Part shown: positions 23,476 through 36,874 of the stretch, in pieces
Layout of the letters: each line of letters begins with the position of its first letter
Position numbering within the stretch: position 1 is the stretch's first letter
Assembly (NCBI GenBank): GCA_017979445.1
Contig: JADQWC010000228.1
Coordinates: 426,139-490,138 of the forward strand
DNA length: 64,000 nucleotides
Source: Akebia trifoliata
Lineage: Eukaryota; Streptophyta; Magnoliopsida; Ranunculales; Lardizabalaceae
Direction: 5' to 3'
Notes under the pieces: generated by a model
Database searches by the model: none
What the model was told of the DNA's origin: nothing
Seen by the model: only the letters and a program-made list of their open reading frames with translations
Program-made: the position numbers and the translations under genes

Positions 23476-26400
23476 TCTAGAGATCCATTATCTAGGGAAT
23501 CACCAATTAAATCTGAATCACATTAGACACCAAAATTTGATTAATACTGAGTTTTTCCCCCGTAAGGGTCACTTTCTTCTGCTTTTCTACCCATTACTAA
23601 GAGATCACACATCAAGATTTTGTTCAAAGAAGTCTTTCTGGGGCATAAATATTATACAACCAGGTGCTTTAAAGTACATATAATACACACAATTCTATTC
23701 TTGTATACCTAATAAAGCTCTTCATATATAAAACACACAACACTAGAACACCAACAACAACAACGATAAAAATAGATGGTTTAATCTACGCTTTCTTTTT
23801 TTCTTCAACATTTACTTATTGTTGCACTTTCACACCAGAGGCTGATTTGGGTGAAATGAGGCTTCCCACATGTGGAAATGCTAGAAATGAAGTAGCAAGG
23901 TAATGATACAATCTTTGCTGAATCTCAACTTGTACACTTTGTCATCTGACCTTTTGCCTTGTTGGGTGTGCTTGCATGGCAGGTCAAACAATCCCTTATA
24001 AAATATATATATTTTTTGTTTTGGAGGGGAGATTGCACGGGGCTTTTACCTGGGTTCTCCTCTCCTCTGTTGTGTGTGTTTTGCTTCTATTTTTACTTCT
24101 ATGATATTTTTGAATTGTACATCAACAAGTAATAGGTTGTTTGTGATAATAATGCTCTATGAAGAATTGGCAAAGCATGATAAACACTATTTATTTCATA
24201 AAAAAGGAAAACAAAAAGAAAAAGAGTAAAGTACATACAAAACTAGTTCAAATTCATTTAATTATACATTTTTTAGATATATATTTGAACAATTTAATAT
24301 TTTAATTCACATGTTTAGTAGACGTGATATTCATGGTTACTACCTCAATCTTAAAGTACTTGGTTAATCCTACATATCGGCTAAAGAATTTATACTTTTT
24401 GGCACACTCGTTACACATACATGTTTTCTATCATTTGGTTGAGATATTTTATGTATCCTCAGCATTTATATAATCCCTTTTATTATTATCTCTATTAACT
24501 AACTTCATAAGAGGCTGAAGAGTATACACTTGCAGAAACAACCAAATTGGCACTTTTTTTAAATCCTGTATAGGTGTTCTGCCAGGCATTGCTAACTAGG
24601 CTTCTTTGCTAGATTGGACTCTCGAGGGAATGTAGTATTGTATTTGTTTATTTAATTGGGTTATTTTATTTTGCATCATTTGATATTTGCCTCTATGAGG
24701 GATCCTAATGTCGTGGTGTTCCTTTGTGGATTGTGTGGCTTTATTGAACTTTTTTTCCTTTATAGTCTGATGTAGACGAAGTATATTAAAAGTTCTATGT
24801 AGTTTATTTACTTGGTTTGTGCCTCCATCTCACGCGCACTACTTGGGTTGTATTTCTCTTTAAGCTCTTCAATCATAGTTGTTCTAAATCTAGTCTTAAA
24901 TAGTTCATGTCAGTCGATGTCCAGCATTGTTACCTAATTGGTAACACTCCATTAAGAATTTTATTAAACACAGATCTGATTGGAATCCGATTGGATTGTT
25001 ATTTTTAATTCTAGACCAGATTTAATGTGATAATTATTGGTAAAATCTATGAGTATTGATGCCATGGACCTGGGTTCAAAAGGGTTCAGCCCCCATGAGG
25101 GAGCCAACCCTTCATCTAATCAATCACAAAGGTGGTTCTCCCACTATCTTTCACAGTTGGTAAATTTGAAGTAGGGAAATAGTGTTGTATGAGTTGATAC
25201 GATTGTGCGATCCTTCTATTTTGGGTATTTTATCACTTTTGTTGACCTTGTGCTTGTGTTTTTGTCCATTTGTTACTTTCACTATGATTAATTAGTTTCT
25301 ACCTGAATTGCTTAGTGATGCTTTGGTATTCTTTAATCTTCTACTGATATTTGTGTACTTAACCAATGTGATATTCTCAAATCAACTTATCTCTATATCA
25401 TAAGTTCCGTGGTGAATGAATATGTAGATTCATGCTTTCGTTTGAGCATATTTTTTGCAACAAATAACCGTACAATAGTATTAAGTGAGATGTATGTAAG
25501 CTGTCATCTCTGTTTATTGTTAGATCTGTAAAAAATTGCAGCCAGATAATGCGTTCTGTTTTGTTGTGGTTTTGTTGCTCTAGGTTCCAACAATGGCGTA
25601 ATTTACTTAAGTAGAGTTTAAGCAAGCACATCAATTTTGAATTGTCTGCATCTAATCCATTTATATTCCGAGCAATTAGATGCATGTCATCTTCCAAGCT
25701 ATTCATTGGACCATCTGTTCTTTGGAATCCATAGACCATCTGTTCTTTGGTTCCTTGTTTTCTTCTTCTACATGGAAATCGACTTTGAGTTGGTTTAATA
25801 GGATTTTACCTCGGCAATGTTCGTTATGGTTGGTAGCCCTTCTTTTTTTCTTCTCTCTTTTGTATCCTTGAGCATATTGGATATTTTGTGTTGTGAAAGT
25901 GTGTATTGGGCTCGTTGGTTTTTATCTAAATAGTTTTTTGTAAGCAAATTTAATCTCGTCTCTCCATGTTTTTTGAGTGCCTTTTTGATTGGTTAAACTT
26001 TCTTTCATTTAATATTAGAGTTCTAAATCCATGCCTATACTAAGCAATGCCATAACTTTAGCAATACATGTTGTTGTGTGCCTTCCCTAGTCAGAATAAC
26101 TACTACTTCATAGCTTAACAATATTCTCAAGATTCTACATCCCACCTCTCAATAAATTTTATTTATATAAAATAAAAACCCTACATCGTCCAATTTATGC
26201 ATTTACAATCTGTTTTTAGACTTTTGTCCACAGTCTAGAAGCTTACTATTAAATGGCATATGATTGTTATAGTCACCGATAAAGGAATTTTTGCTTGTGT
26301 TGTGGAAAACTATGCCCTTGGAACTCTTGAAGGTGGTCTCCAACAAACAACAGGGATAATTGAACTTGGTAGGGCATTTGCTCAGGTTTAGTTTCCTTGT

Positions 26401-26551
26401 CTTTACGTTTTGCTCGATTACTTGTTCATATTTTTTTCTTGATTTTTGATTGGTATGAGTTTTGGAACGTTGCATTTGTAATATCTACTGTAAAGATAAA
26501 CATATTAGAAGCTTAATCTAGTTGTTCCTTATTGACTATCCATTATGATGA
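23476..26551. other. E2 interior without recognised genes
   Basis: AT-rich intron-like sequence. The minus-strand frame at 25398-25739 and others show no family resemblance. I see no further element ends. Confidence 0.4.
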
Positions 26552-26836
26552 ATGGATGTTGCTAGTGTTGATCAGGATGGGAATACCGATGAATGCCGGC
26601 TCTATGGCATGGATGGGACCTTGCTTTGTTGTGATGGATGCCCTTCGGTTTATCATTCCAGATGTATTGGTCTAGTCAAAGTGCTTATACCGGAAGGTTC
26701 ATGGTTTTGTCCTGAGTGTACAGTTTGTAAGATGGAGCCGGATCTTAGAATTGGAACAGGTCTAAGAGGAGCGGAATTCTTTGGCATTGATCCATATGGG
26801 CAGGTTTTCTCGGGTATCAACAACCACTTACTTGTG
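26552..26836 (+). pseudogene. PTM-like PHD-finger exon fragment, captured in E2
   Basis: Encodes a PHD finger with DGTLLCCDGCPSVYHSRC and PEGSWFCPEC, then LRGAEFFGIDPYGQVF and NHLLV, ending at a GTAAGT donor. The order matches plant DDT-domain protein PTM, a PHD factor linked to chloroplast-to-nucleus signalling. The second Zn-binding Cys of the finger is Tyr (CRLYGMDG where a Cys is expected), so the finger is probably not functional. The remaining domains of the gene are absent apart from the downstream exon at 27745. Confidence 0.82.
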
Positions 26837-26999
26837 TAAGTCTTTCAACTTGTTTGCTCTTTTTTACTCGTTTTGTCTTATTCCTTATGATTTTGCTGGA
26901 ATGCTTGGTGGTCCTTTGCACTATTTCTGAGCATTGTTTATTTGTAGTTTCTCTCACTCTCTCTCTTGTGTTAAGTATAAAAATTTATTGATTAAGAAG

Positions 27000-27610
27000 T
27001 CAACAGGAGACCGAGGTAGCTCCCAAACAAGGAAAATAAGAACCTGAAAAAGAAAAAAAAACACACACACAAAGGCCAATGGCCATAAACAACCCCAGCC
27101 AAAGCCTGTTACAAATGCATAAAGAGTCCCACTTCAACAAAAATCCCTCAAAAAAGACTCCTTTGAAATCTTTACATATTGCTCCAGTGGCAGAGAAGGC
27201 CCAATATCTCTAAAATCACATCTTGAGGAGAGTTTTCCTTTCCTTGAAACACGTTTTTGTCCCTTCTCTTTCCATAGCCTCCTACACACGGCAATTGGAA
27301 GAATAACCCATAAGTATCTTTTCCTATTGGAGAAAATATTGTGAGTCCAACCAAGAAAGAGGGGAAAGACTGGAAATCTGCAATAACCCATAAGTAGAGT
27401 CTCTCTCTCCCTCTCTTGATAAGCTAAAATTTTATTAGGGAAAAAAAACAGGGTCATGTACAAAAACTTATCAAAAGAAAAAAAAAAAAAACAATCGCAA
27501 GCCCCTAGTTCGCCTCCAAATTACAAACGTGCTCCCATCTAACAACAAAATCCTAAAAAAAGTCCCCTTGAATTCCTTAAAATAACAAACCCTAGGCAGC
27601 ATGGATAGAA
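27000..27610 (-). mobile_element. LINE 3' fragments, minus strand, in the PTM intron
   Basis: The minus strand at about 27134-27463 reads like the zf-RVT tail of a plant LINE (ILPIAVCRRLWKE in one frame, NVFQGKENSPQD in another), with frame changes. A second similar LINE tail lies at about 27410-27610, so two nested fragments are likely. Both are short and dead. Confidence 0.55.
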
Positions 27611-27744
27611 CAAGTTCCTCTCTCTCTGTCTCCCACCCCAAGGCAGCATGACATTTACTATGAAGATTGCAGTTTTTTTTCTTCTTCCAATTTCTCTAAG
27701 GGCTCGCCACTGCTTGTTTATGGTGCTTTGAAATTAATGATTGC

Positions 27745-28315
27745 AGGGTCAAGGCATGCGAGTACTTTCTTCGTCTGTACAACATGCAACCTTGTACTCA
27801 AGTATCTGCAAAAGTATTTTACAGTACTGGGAAATACCTGAAGATACAATAGTTTTAGTTGCATTAGAAGAAAATCAAGTTTCTGAGGCTCATGCTTCAT
27901 CTAACCCCAGGAAAATCGTCTCTGCAAAAAGTGTGCTTCAATTAAAAGCATTCTCATCAGCATCCCTTCTTTTCATTTGGCCAAATTCAGAAAAGAAACT
28001 AATGGAGGTCCCAAGGGAAAGATGTGGTAGGTGTCTTTCATGCAAGGCTCCCATTACAAGCAAGAAAGGGTGTTTATTAAACATGGCTGCCTCTAATGCC
28101 ATAAAACGACCAGCAAGGATCCTTGTTGGCCTTCGTTCCTTAAAGAATGGAGAGGGAAATCTTCCTGGTATTGCAACATATATTTTATACATAGAGGAGA
28201 GTTTACGTGGTCTCGTAGTTGGGCCCTCTTCCTGAGTGCAAGTTACAGAAAACAATGTGGTAAACAAGTTGAAAATGCTTCAACTTGCACTACGATAAAG
28301 TTTCTCTTACTCAAG
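27745..28315 (+). pseudogene. PTM-like downstream exon, captured in E2, frameshifted
   Basis: A TTGCAG acceptor precedes a frame containing YSSICKSILQYWEIPEDTIV, VPRERCGRCLSCKAPITSKK and LRSLKNGEGNLPGIATYILY, ending EESLRGLVVGP. This is the Cys-rich region of PTM-type proteins downstream of the PHD finger. An indel near 28229 causes a premature stop. In the next frame the homology continues (SASYRKQ...STCTTIKFLLLK) to a GTAAAG donor after 28315. It and the PHD exon keep the order and strand of the source gene, so a genomic piece with introns was acquired. Confidence 0.82.
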
Positions 28316-30339
28316 GTAAAGTTTTCCTTTTAAAACACTTTTCATTTTGTTTACTTTGTTCATACTTCTCAGTATTATTTGACTTCTATAAGTTGCGATT
28401 GCAAAATAAGTATTGTTTACTTGTAAAATGGAGATCATTGTTGAAAGTTTGTTTACATCATTTGTTATTGAGTACTCCCCCCACCCCCACCCACACCCCA
28501 CAATGCATGATTGAGTATGCTTTGATACCATGTCATTTTTAGGTGTGTGGATAGTTATATCCGAAGTCTTTGCTCTCTGATAGAGGCGGTCTTGAGTTGA
28601 TGCATATCCTACATTTCATTTGCTTTTTTGGGTTTATCATATATGTATCAGGAGTTAGTGAAATCGAAAATGAATGCACTTGAATTAGTAAAAGCATGGC
28701 TTTACATAAAAATGAATGCTTGCTTGTATCTTGAATCTTTTTAATGTTACACTGTCACTTCCACAAACCATTATGATGGTTCTGCTCTATGTCTCTTGGT
28801 GAAACATTAATTTCATTTACCAGTAAGGTAGTGATTGATCAATCCATTATTACCATTTACTTAACGGCTGTTCTGCATTCTTCCTTATAGATCATTATTC
28901 CATGTACATAATTTATTTGAAACTTCCACTGTTTAAGTGCCAAACTTCCAAACCATTCTTGTCGTCCAAATGCATTACATATTTGCACACATCCCTGAAA
29001 TTCTGCAGAATAGGGGAAAACTTAAAGACAACATTATTACAATTCCAGTAGCTATTGTTTTTTGCCATCCTAGATACATGTTTAGGTGTCACCACAATTT
29101 TCTGCTATTCGAAAATGCTGTTTTTTTTTTTTTGCAGTGTTATTTGTGAATTTTAGAAAGTAGTTCAAAATGCATTTTATTGCATATCTCAATATATTTG
29201 ATCATATTTGCCTATGTAATTTTCATCACCTGCTGTTCAAGATTTACTCTCTCATTTTTAGTATTGAGGAACTATACTCGTAAGTCATAACTTGTAAACT
29301 AGGCAATTGACGACAATCTCTTTTAAGCACTTGTTGCTCCAAGTGCCTTTTTGGGCTAGAGTTAACTTCTATTTAATCTCTATGATAGAATATAGTACAT
29401 TAGTAATGATTTTCTAAATAAGTTTATTTTTTCATTTGATGCAGTAACATCAGTTATTATATGTATAAGATCCTTATATTTTCCTCTTTCAAATTTACTA
29501 GATTCTGCAATCACTAAGCAAGCAAGCTAGCACCTTGTTGTAGATTCTACAGCTAAAGAATTCAAATATAATTGTATAACTACTTGATGCACGCCTTTTG
29601 AAAATATAGTCCTTCTCAACCTTTCTGGTAAAATCTTTGTAGTGCATCTGATCCTACATGATTTGATCTGTCATTTGATATGAGAAAGTTAGTTTGGTTA
29701 TCCATGACCTTGGATCTTTCTTTATGCTATTTATGGAGTAGTTTCTTCTTTTTTTTTTTCCCGAATTCGTGAAGAATTTGTACATGTCAATATTAATTAA
29801 TTTGGACATTTATTGATTAGGCGAAGATCTTGTTTCTTAGATTTCTTGAAATTGGGTTTAGGCTGTTTGTTATTCTCAAATGACTTGTTCTTGTAGTCTC
29901 ACTCAAGACTTTCCTTCAATAAGGTTAGTATAGTTCAATTTCTACATTTTGATGATTCTCACATTCCCAACATAGATCCATTGTAGTACTTTAGGCCACT
30001 CCCAACATAGAACCATGTTCTCGTATTTTTTATAACATAATTCTTATTTTTTAACATTTGTGAATAAAATCTAGTTATATTCTTTTATTACTTTGGGTTG
30101 ATATCTCGATATATCAAATCTTTTTCGTGTAGGTACGAGAGCGCTATTAGGATTTCTTTCAGAACAGTAGCAATGTGGGGGGAAATCCAAACCTTGAGAA
30201 AAATAAGAAGATGTGATAGAGTGAAGAGAACCAGAAGAGATCAAGGGCATCACGACCATTTGCTTCTAACTGTGTTTTATTTCTAAATAATTATGTGACG
30301 TAATTTCATTTGTAACTGCCCAATTGTTTCAATTAGAGC
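28316..30339. other. E2 interior, probably intron plus unassigned DNA
   Basis: No confident gene. A short plus-strand frame at about 30098-30285 is followed by AT-rich sequence and could be a former 3' exon, but I do not recognise it. Confidence 0.4.
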
Positions 30340-30700
30340 TTGTTTAGTAATGAAATTTCAATATATAATATCAATTTTGAATTGTTTAGTTTAATTTGAA
30401 GCTTGTTTTATGATTTTTGTTTTGTTTGTTATTTTTCTGATTTGTTTATATTATTATTTCATTTATTGTGATTGGTGAATTAAAGGACCGCCTATTGTTT
30501 GTTAAACCTCCATATTTGACGGTCATATTCTATGGATTTTTTTTAAAGCCCATTTACAAGAAAATATTTGATAGTTCAGGGCCGTAAAAAAAAAATTCTA
30601 CAAGAGAATATTTGACGAGCATATTTGACGGGAGGGTCCGTCAAAATTTGAGAAATTTGACGGGCTAAGACCGTCAAATATGAGCTTTTTTCACATAGTG
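30340..30700. repeat. R end of E2 with TTTGACGG palindromes
   Basis: Homologous to the left end of E1 (48374-48720) in inverse orientation. It holds ATTTGACGG and CCGTCAAA motifs at about 30515-30680, the closest to the terminus forming a perfect palindrome with spacer GCTAAGA. It ends TTTTTTCACATAGTG. Such repeats are candidate transposase-binding sites. Confidence 0.75.
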
Positions 30701-33700
30701 TGAAGTGTTGGTTAAATTGCACAAACGTATATACGAAACTTACAATTATTTTTTCAAATCGTTTGAAGTTAAAAAATTTCAAACAACAGACTTTGTGAGC
30801 AAAAAAAAAAAATTGACTTAAACGAAGTGTTGGTTAAATTGCATTAACATATATACGAAATTTACAATTATTTTATCAAATCGTTTGATGCTAAAAAATT
30901 CCAAACAATAAAAATTTGATTCGCAAAAAAGATAAATTGACTTAAATTAAGTATTAGTTAAATTGTATAAATGTATATACGATACTTACAACTATTTTCT
31001 TAAATTTTTTGAGGTTAAAAAATTTCAAACAACGACTTCGTGAAAAAAAAAGACAAATTGGCATGAATAAAGTGTTGGTTAAATTGTATAAACGTATATA
31101 CAAAACTTACAACTATTATCTCAAATCGTTTGAAGCTAAAAAATTTCAAAAAACAAAGACTTTTTGAGTAAAAAAAGAAAAATTGACTTGAATGAAGTGT
31201 TGGTTAAATTGCATACACGTATATACGAAACTTACAACTATTTTCTCAAATTGTTTGAGACTAAAAAATTCCAAACAACAAATACTTTGTTGCAAAAAAG
31301 ACAAATTGACTTACATGAAGTATTTGTTAAATTGCATAAATATATATACGAAACTTACAACTATTTCTACAAATCGTTTATAGCTAAGAAATTCTAAATA
31401 ACAAAGACTTTACGAGCAAAAAAGATAAATTGATAAAATGAAGTGTTAGTTAAATTACATAAACGTATATACGAAACTTACAACTATTTTTTTAAATCGT
31501 TTGAGGTTAAAAAATTTCAAATAACAAAGACTTTGTGAGCAAAAAAGGCAAATTGACTTCAATGAAATATTGGTTAAATTGCACAAACATATATACGAAA
31601 CTTATAACTATTTTTTCAAATCATTTGAGGCTAAAAAATTTCAAACAACAAAGACTTTGTGGGAAAAAAAAACAAATTGACTTCAATGAAATATTGGTTA
31701 AATTGCACAAACATATATACGAAACTTACAACTATTTTTTCAAATCGTTTGAGGTTAAAAAATTTCAAATAACAAAGAATTTGTGAGTAAAAAAGACAAA
31801 TTGACTTGAATGAAGCATTGGTTAAATTGCATAAACGTATATACGAAACTTATAATTATTTTCTCAAATTGTTTGAGGGTAAAAAATTTCAACCAACAAA
31901 AACTTTGTAAGCAAAAAAAATAAATTAAAATGAATGAAGTATTAGTTAAATTGTATAAATGTATATACAAAACTTACAACTATTTTCTCAAATTGTTTGA
32001 GGTTAAAAAATTACAAACAACAAAGATTTTGTTGCAAAAAAGATAAACTGACTTGAATGAAGTGTTTACTAAATTGGATAATCTTATATACGAAACTTAC
32101 AATTATTTTTTCAAATCGTTTGAGGCTAAAAAATTTCAAACAACAAAGATTTTCTAAGTAAAAAAGACAAATTGACTTGAATGAAGTATTTGCTAAATTG
32201 CATAAACATATATACGAAACTTACAACTATTTTCTCAAATTGTTCAAGGGTAAAAAATTCTAAACAATAAAAACTTTATTAGCAAAAAAGATAAATTGAC
32301 ATAAATGAAGTGTTGGTTAAATTGCATAAACGTATATACGAAACTTACAACTATTTCTTTAAATCGTTTGAGGTTAAAAAATTCCAACTAACAAAGACTT
32401 TGTGAGCAAAAAGGGCAAGTTCACTTTAATGAAATATTAGTTAAATTGTATAAACATATATATGAAACTTACAACTATTTCTTCAAATCGTTTGAAGTTA
32501 AAAGATTTCAAATATAAAAAACTTTATTAGTAAAAAAGAGAAATTGACTTGAATGAAGCATTGGTTAAATTGCATAAATGTATATATGAAATTTATAACT
32601 ATTTCCTCAAATTGTTTGAGGGTAAAAAATTTCAACCAACAAAGACTTTGTAAACAAAAAAAATAAATTGAAATGGATGAAGTATTGGTTAAATTGCATA
32701 GACGTATATACAAAACTTAAAACTATTTCCTCAAATTGTTTGAGGCTAAAAAATTACAAACAACAAAGACTTTGTTGCAAAAAAGACAAATGGACTTGAA
32801 TTAAGTGTTTGCAAGATTGCATAATCGTACATACGAAACTTATAATTATTTTCTCAAATCGTTTGAGGTTAAAAAATTTCAAACAACAAAGACTTTCTAA
32901 GTAAAAAAGACAAATTGACTTCAATGAAGTATTTATTAAATTGTATAAACATATATACAAAATTTACAACTATTTTCTCAAATTGTTTAAGGGTAAAAAA
33001 TTCTAAATAACAAAAATTTTGTTAGTAAAAAAGATAAATTGACTTTAATAAAGTGTTGATTAAATTGCAAAAATATATATACGAAATTTACAACTATTTT
33101 CTCAAATAGTTTGAAGCTAAAAAATTCCAAACAACAAAAACTTTGTTGCAAAACTGACAAATTGACTTAAATGAAGTATTAATTAAATTGCATAAACATA
33201 TATACGAAACTTACAACTATTTTCTTAAATTGTTTGAGGCTAAAAAGTTCAAAACAATAAAGACTTTGTACGCAAAAAAGATAAATTGATTTGAATGAAG
33301 TGTTGGTTAAATTGCATAAACGTATATACGCAACTTACAACTATTTTCTCAAATCGTTTGAAGCTAAAAAATTTCAACAACAAAAACTTTGTAAGTAAAA
33401 AAGATAAATTAACTTGAATGAAGTATTAATTAAATTGCATAAACATATATACAAAATTTACAATTATTTCCTCAAATTGTTTGAGGTTATAAAATTTCAA
33501 ACAATAAATACTTTGTGAGTAAAAAAGACAAATTGACTTGAATGAAGTGTTAGTTAAATTGTATAAACATATATACGACACTTACAACTATTTTCTCAAA
33601 TTATTTAAGGTTAAAAAAATTCTAAACAACAAAGACTTTGTGAGTAAAAGACAAATTGACTTAAATGAAGTATTGGCTAAATTATATAAACATATATACG

Positions 33701-35737
33701 AAACTTATAATTATTTTATCAAATCGTTTGAAGCTAAAAAATTTTAAACAACAAAGACTTTTATACAAAAAAGATAAATTTACTTGAATGAAGTGTTGGT
33801 TAAATTGCATAAACGTATATACAAAATTTACAATTATTTTCTCAAATCGTTTGAAATTAAAAAATTTCAAACAACAGACTTTATAAGTAAAAAAGACAAA
33901 TTGATTTAAATAAAATGTTGGTTAAATTGCATAAACTTATATACGAAACTTATAACTATTTCTTTAAATCGTTTGATGTTAAAAATTTCAAACAACAAAG
34001 ACTTTGTGAGCAAAAATGGTAAATTTACTTAAATGAAATATTAGTTAAATTGCATAAACATATATACAAAACTTACAACTATTTTTTCAAATCGTTTCAG
34101 GCAAAAAAATTTTAAATAACAAAGAATTTGTGAGTAAAAAAGACAAATTGACTTGAATGAAGCATTGATTAAATTACATAAACGTATATACGAAACTTAT
34201 AACTATTTCTTCAAATTGTTTGAGGGTAAAAAATTTCAACCAACAAATACTTTGTAAGCAAAAAAGACAAATTGAAATGAATGAAGTGTTGGTTAAATTG
34301 CATAAACGTATATACAAAACTTACAACTATTTTCTCAAATTATTTGAGGCTAAAAAATTATAAACAAAAAAGACAAATTGACTTGAATGAAGTGTTTGTA
34401 AAATTGCATAATCGTATATATGAAACTTACAATTATTTTTCAAATCGTTTTAGGCTAAAAAATTTCAACAACAAAGACTTTATAAGTAAAAAAGATAAAT
34501 TAACTTGAATGAAGTATTTGTTAAATTATATAAACATATATACGAAACTTACAATTATTTCTTCAAATTATTTTAGAGTAAAAAATTTTAAATAACAAAA
34601 ACTTTGTTAGCAAAAAAGACAAATTAACTTTAATGAAGTATTGGTTAAATTGCATAAACGTATATACGAAACTTACAATTATTTACTCAAATAGTTTGAA
34701 ACAAAAAAATTTCAAACAAGAAAGACTTTGTGAGCAAAAATGACAAATTCAGTTGAATTAAGTATTAGTAAAATTACATAAACATATATACGAAACTTAC
34801 AACTATTTTCTCAAATTGTTTGAGGCTAAAAAATTCAGAACAACAAAGACTTTGTGAGCGAAAAAGATAAATTTATTTGAATGAAGTATTGGCTAAATTG
34901 CTTAAACGTATATACAAAACTTACAATTATTTTCTCAAATCGTTTGAAGATAAAAAATTTTAAATAACAAAGACTTTGTGAGCAAAAAAGATAAATTAAC
35001 TTGAATGAAGTGTTAGTTAAATTGCATAAACATATATACGAAATTTTACAACTATTTTCTCAAATCGTTTGAGGTTATAAAATTTCAAAAAATAAATACT
35101 TTGTGAGTAAAAAAGATAAATTGACTTGAATGAAGTGTTGGTTAAATTGTATAAACATATATACAACACGTATAACTATTTACTCAAATTGTTTGAAGCT
35201 AAAAAATTCTAAACAACAAAGACTTTGTGAGTAAAAAAGATAAATTGACTTAAATGAAGTGTTGGTTAAATTATATAAACATATATACGAAACTTACAAT
35301 TATTTTCTCAAATCGTTTGGGGCTAAAAACTTTCAAATAACAAAAATTTTGTTAGCAAAAACGACAAATTGATTTGAATGAAGTGTTAGTTAAATTGCAT
35401 AAACGTATATACGAAACTTACAATTACTTTCTCAAATCGTTTGAAGTTAAAAAATTCTAAACAACAGACTTTATGAGTAAGAAAAATAAATTTACTTAAA
35501 TGAAGTGTTGGTTAAATTGCATAAACATATATAGAAAACTTACTACTATTTCATCAAATTGTTTGAGACTAAAAAATTTCAAATAACAAAGACTTTGTTA
35601 GCAAAAGAGAGAAATTGACCTGAATGAAGTGTTAGTTAAATTGTATAAACATATCGTATTGTTTCCTTAAATTGTTTGAGGCTAAAAAATTTCAAACAAC
35701 AGACTTTGTGATCAAAAAAGATAAATTGACTTAAATC
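30701..35737. repeat. 123-bp satellite array, about 41 units
   Basis: The phrase GTTAAATTGCATAAACGTAT, followed by ATACGAAACTTACAACTATT, recurs every 122-124 bp from about 30710 to 35650; I counted 41 copies. One unit near 34360 lacks about 18 bp. Units sharing the variant TTTGTTGCAAAAAAGA occur at about 31286, 32027 and 32769, spaced 741 bp, indicating a six-unit higher-order repeat in the left half. The unit length is a multiple of three, which creates short repeated reading frames, but stops and indels break them. Confidence 0.92.
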
Positions 35738-36037
35738 AACTCATTAATTCACTTTTCCTGACTTTGTAACGTTTGAAACAACTCATCTACAATTAGATTT
35801 ACTTAGTTTGTTAACAAGTTCTTTTTTTAAATATTAGGTATTACTATAGATAAGAGACTGAGCCTATATTTAGGATTTGTCCATTCCATAGGCTATGGTC
35901 TTGTCTAAGGACTAATCTCAGGGAACATGCAATGCTCATGCATCACACGCACAAAATAAGTAAAGGTGTGTCCTCGCAGGTGGCTCTTAAGGAATTAATG
36001 CTTATATTGGATATCGACACATATATTTTGAGAAAAT

Positions 36038-36250
36038 ATGACTGAAAAGAAATTGGCTGATCTAAAAGTGTTTTTAAATATGATAGAAATGACCATGTTT
36101 GAAAAAACGTATTATTTGGATTTGAGATTTTTGGAGAGATGTGGCGAGCCCTTTTTTGATATAGACATCAATGTGACAACTCATTATGTTCGATTCAAGT
36201 ATACATTGCTCAAAATGCTAGCTGCCTTAATTAGCAATCCTCCCTATTAA
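36038..36250 (+). CDS. 70-aa reading frame in tandem unit 1, function unknown
   Basis: The predicted protein runs from MTEKKLADLKVFLNMIEM to LISNPPY and has no recognised domain. It is followed by TAA. The same frame is open in unit 2 (36875-37087) and broken in unit 3. Units 1 and 2 differ at about 13 of 70 residues, and most base changes alter the amino acid, which argues against strong constraint. It may be a remnant of an exon amplified with the repeat. Confidence 0.3.
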   Translation: MTEKKLADLKVFLNMIEMTMFEKTYYLDLRFLERCGEPFFDIDINVTTHYVRFKYTLLKMLAALISNPPY

Positions 36251-36874
36251 GTATTATTAAGTGTTTTGTAGCAAAAAAAACGTATATAGAAAATCATAAT
36301 AAAAATATTTGAAATTCTTGGTATTAATTATTAGGTAAGGAACTATTGGTATCAATTATGTTTGAAATCCGAGAGTCAATTAAGTACGCCACATGGGGTA
36401 GTCATATTATCACAATACTTTTTAGAAAAAAACAAAGGGTGATAGACTTTGCAGCATTCCAAGTCTTTGGTAGGATTAACACATCTAGACTTTTAACATA
36501 TAATTCTTCAACTCATTAATAGCATACCAAGACTCTAGCGGGCTTATATAGACTTTTAACATTTGAAACTTGAACTCATTAATTCACTTTTTCTAATTTT
36601 GTAACGTTTGAAACACGCACATCTACTATTAGATTTACTTAATCTGTTAACAAGTTAATTTTTTGAAAATCAGGTATCACTGTAGACAGGAGACTGATTC
36701 TGTATCTAGGCTTTGCCCATTCCATTGGTTATGATCTTATCCAAGGACTAGTCATAGGGAACGTGCAATGCCCGTGCATCACATGCACCAAATAAGTGAG
36801 GGTGTGTCCTCGCAGGTGGCCCTTAAGGAATTAATGCTCATATTGGATATCAACACATATATTGTGTAAAAAAT

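Larger units (their letters stand above)
18109..30700 (+). mobile_element. 12.6-kb CACTA-type element (E2) with captured gene fragments
   Basis: The left end is CACTACGTGAAAATC and the right end TTTTTTCACATAGTG. These match, in inverse order, the ends of the 6.2-kb element in block B. About 200 bp at the left and 350 bp at the right are homologous to that element. The right end has the TTTGACGG...CCGTCAAA palindromes. It carries exon fragments of a DRP2 dynamin and a PTM-like PHD protein, both plus strand, plus LTR-like and LINE debris. No transposase was seen, so it is non-autonomous. The flanking triplets differ (CTA left, TGA right), so it may be a product of recombination between two elements. 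Confidence 0.82.

Noticed and set aside
30701..35737. CRISPR-like array or repeat-protein gene
   Set aside because: Units are about 123 bp with no unique spacers, so this is a satellite. The 41-codon periodic frames are an effect of unit length and are broken by stops and indels.
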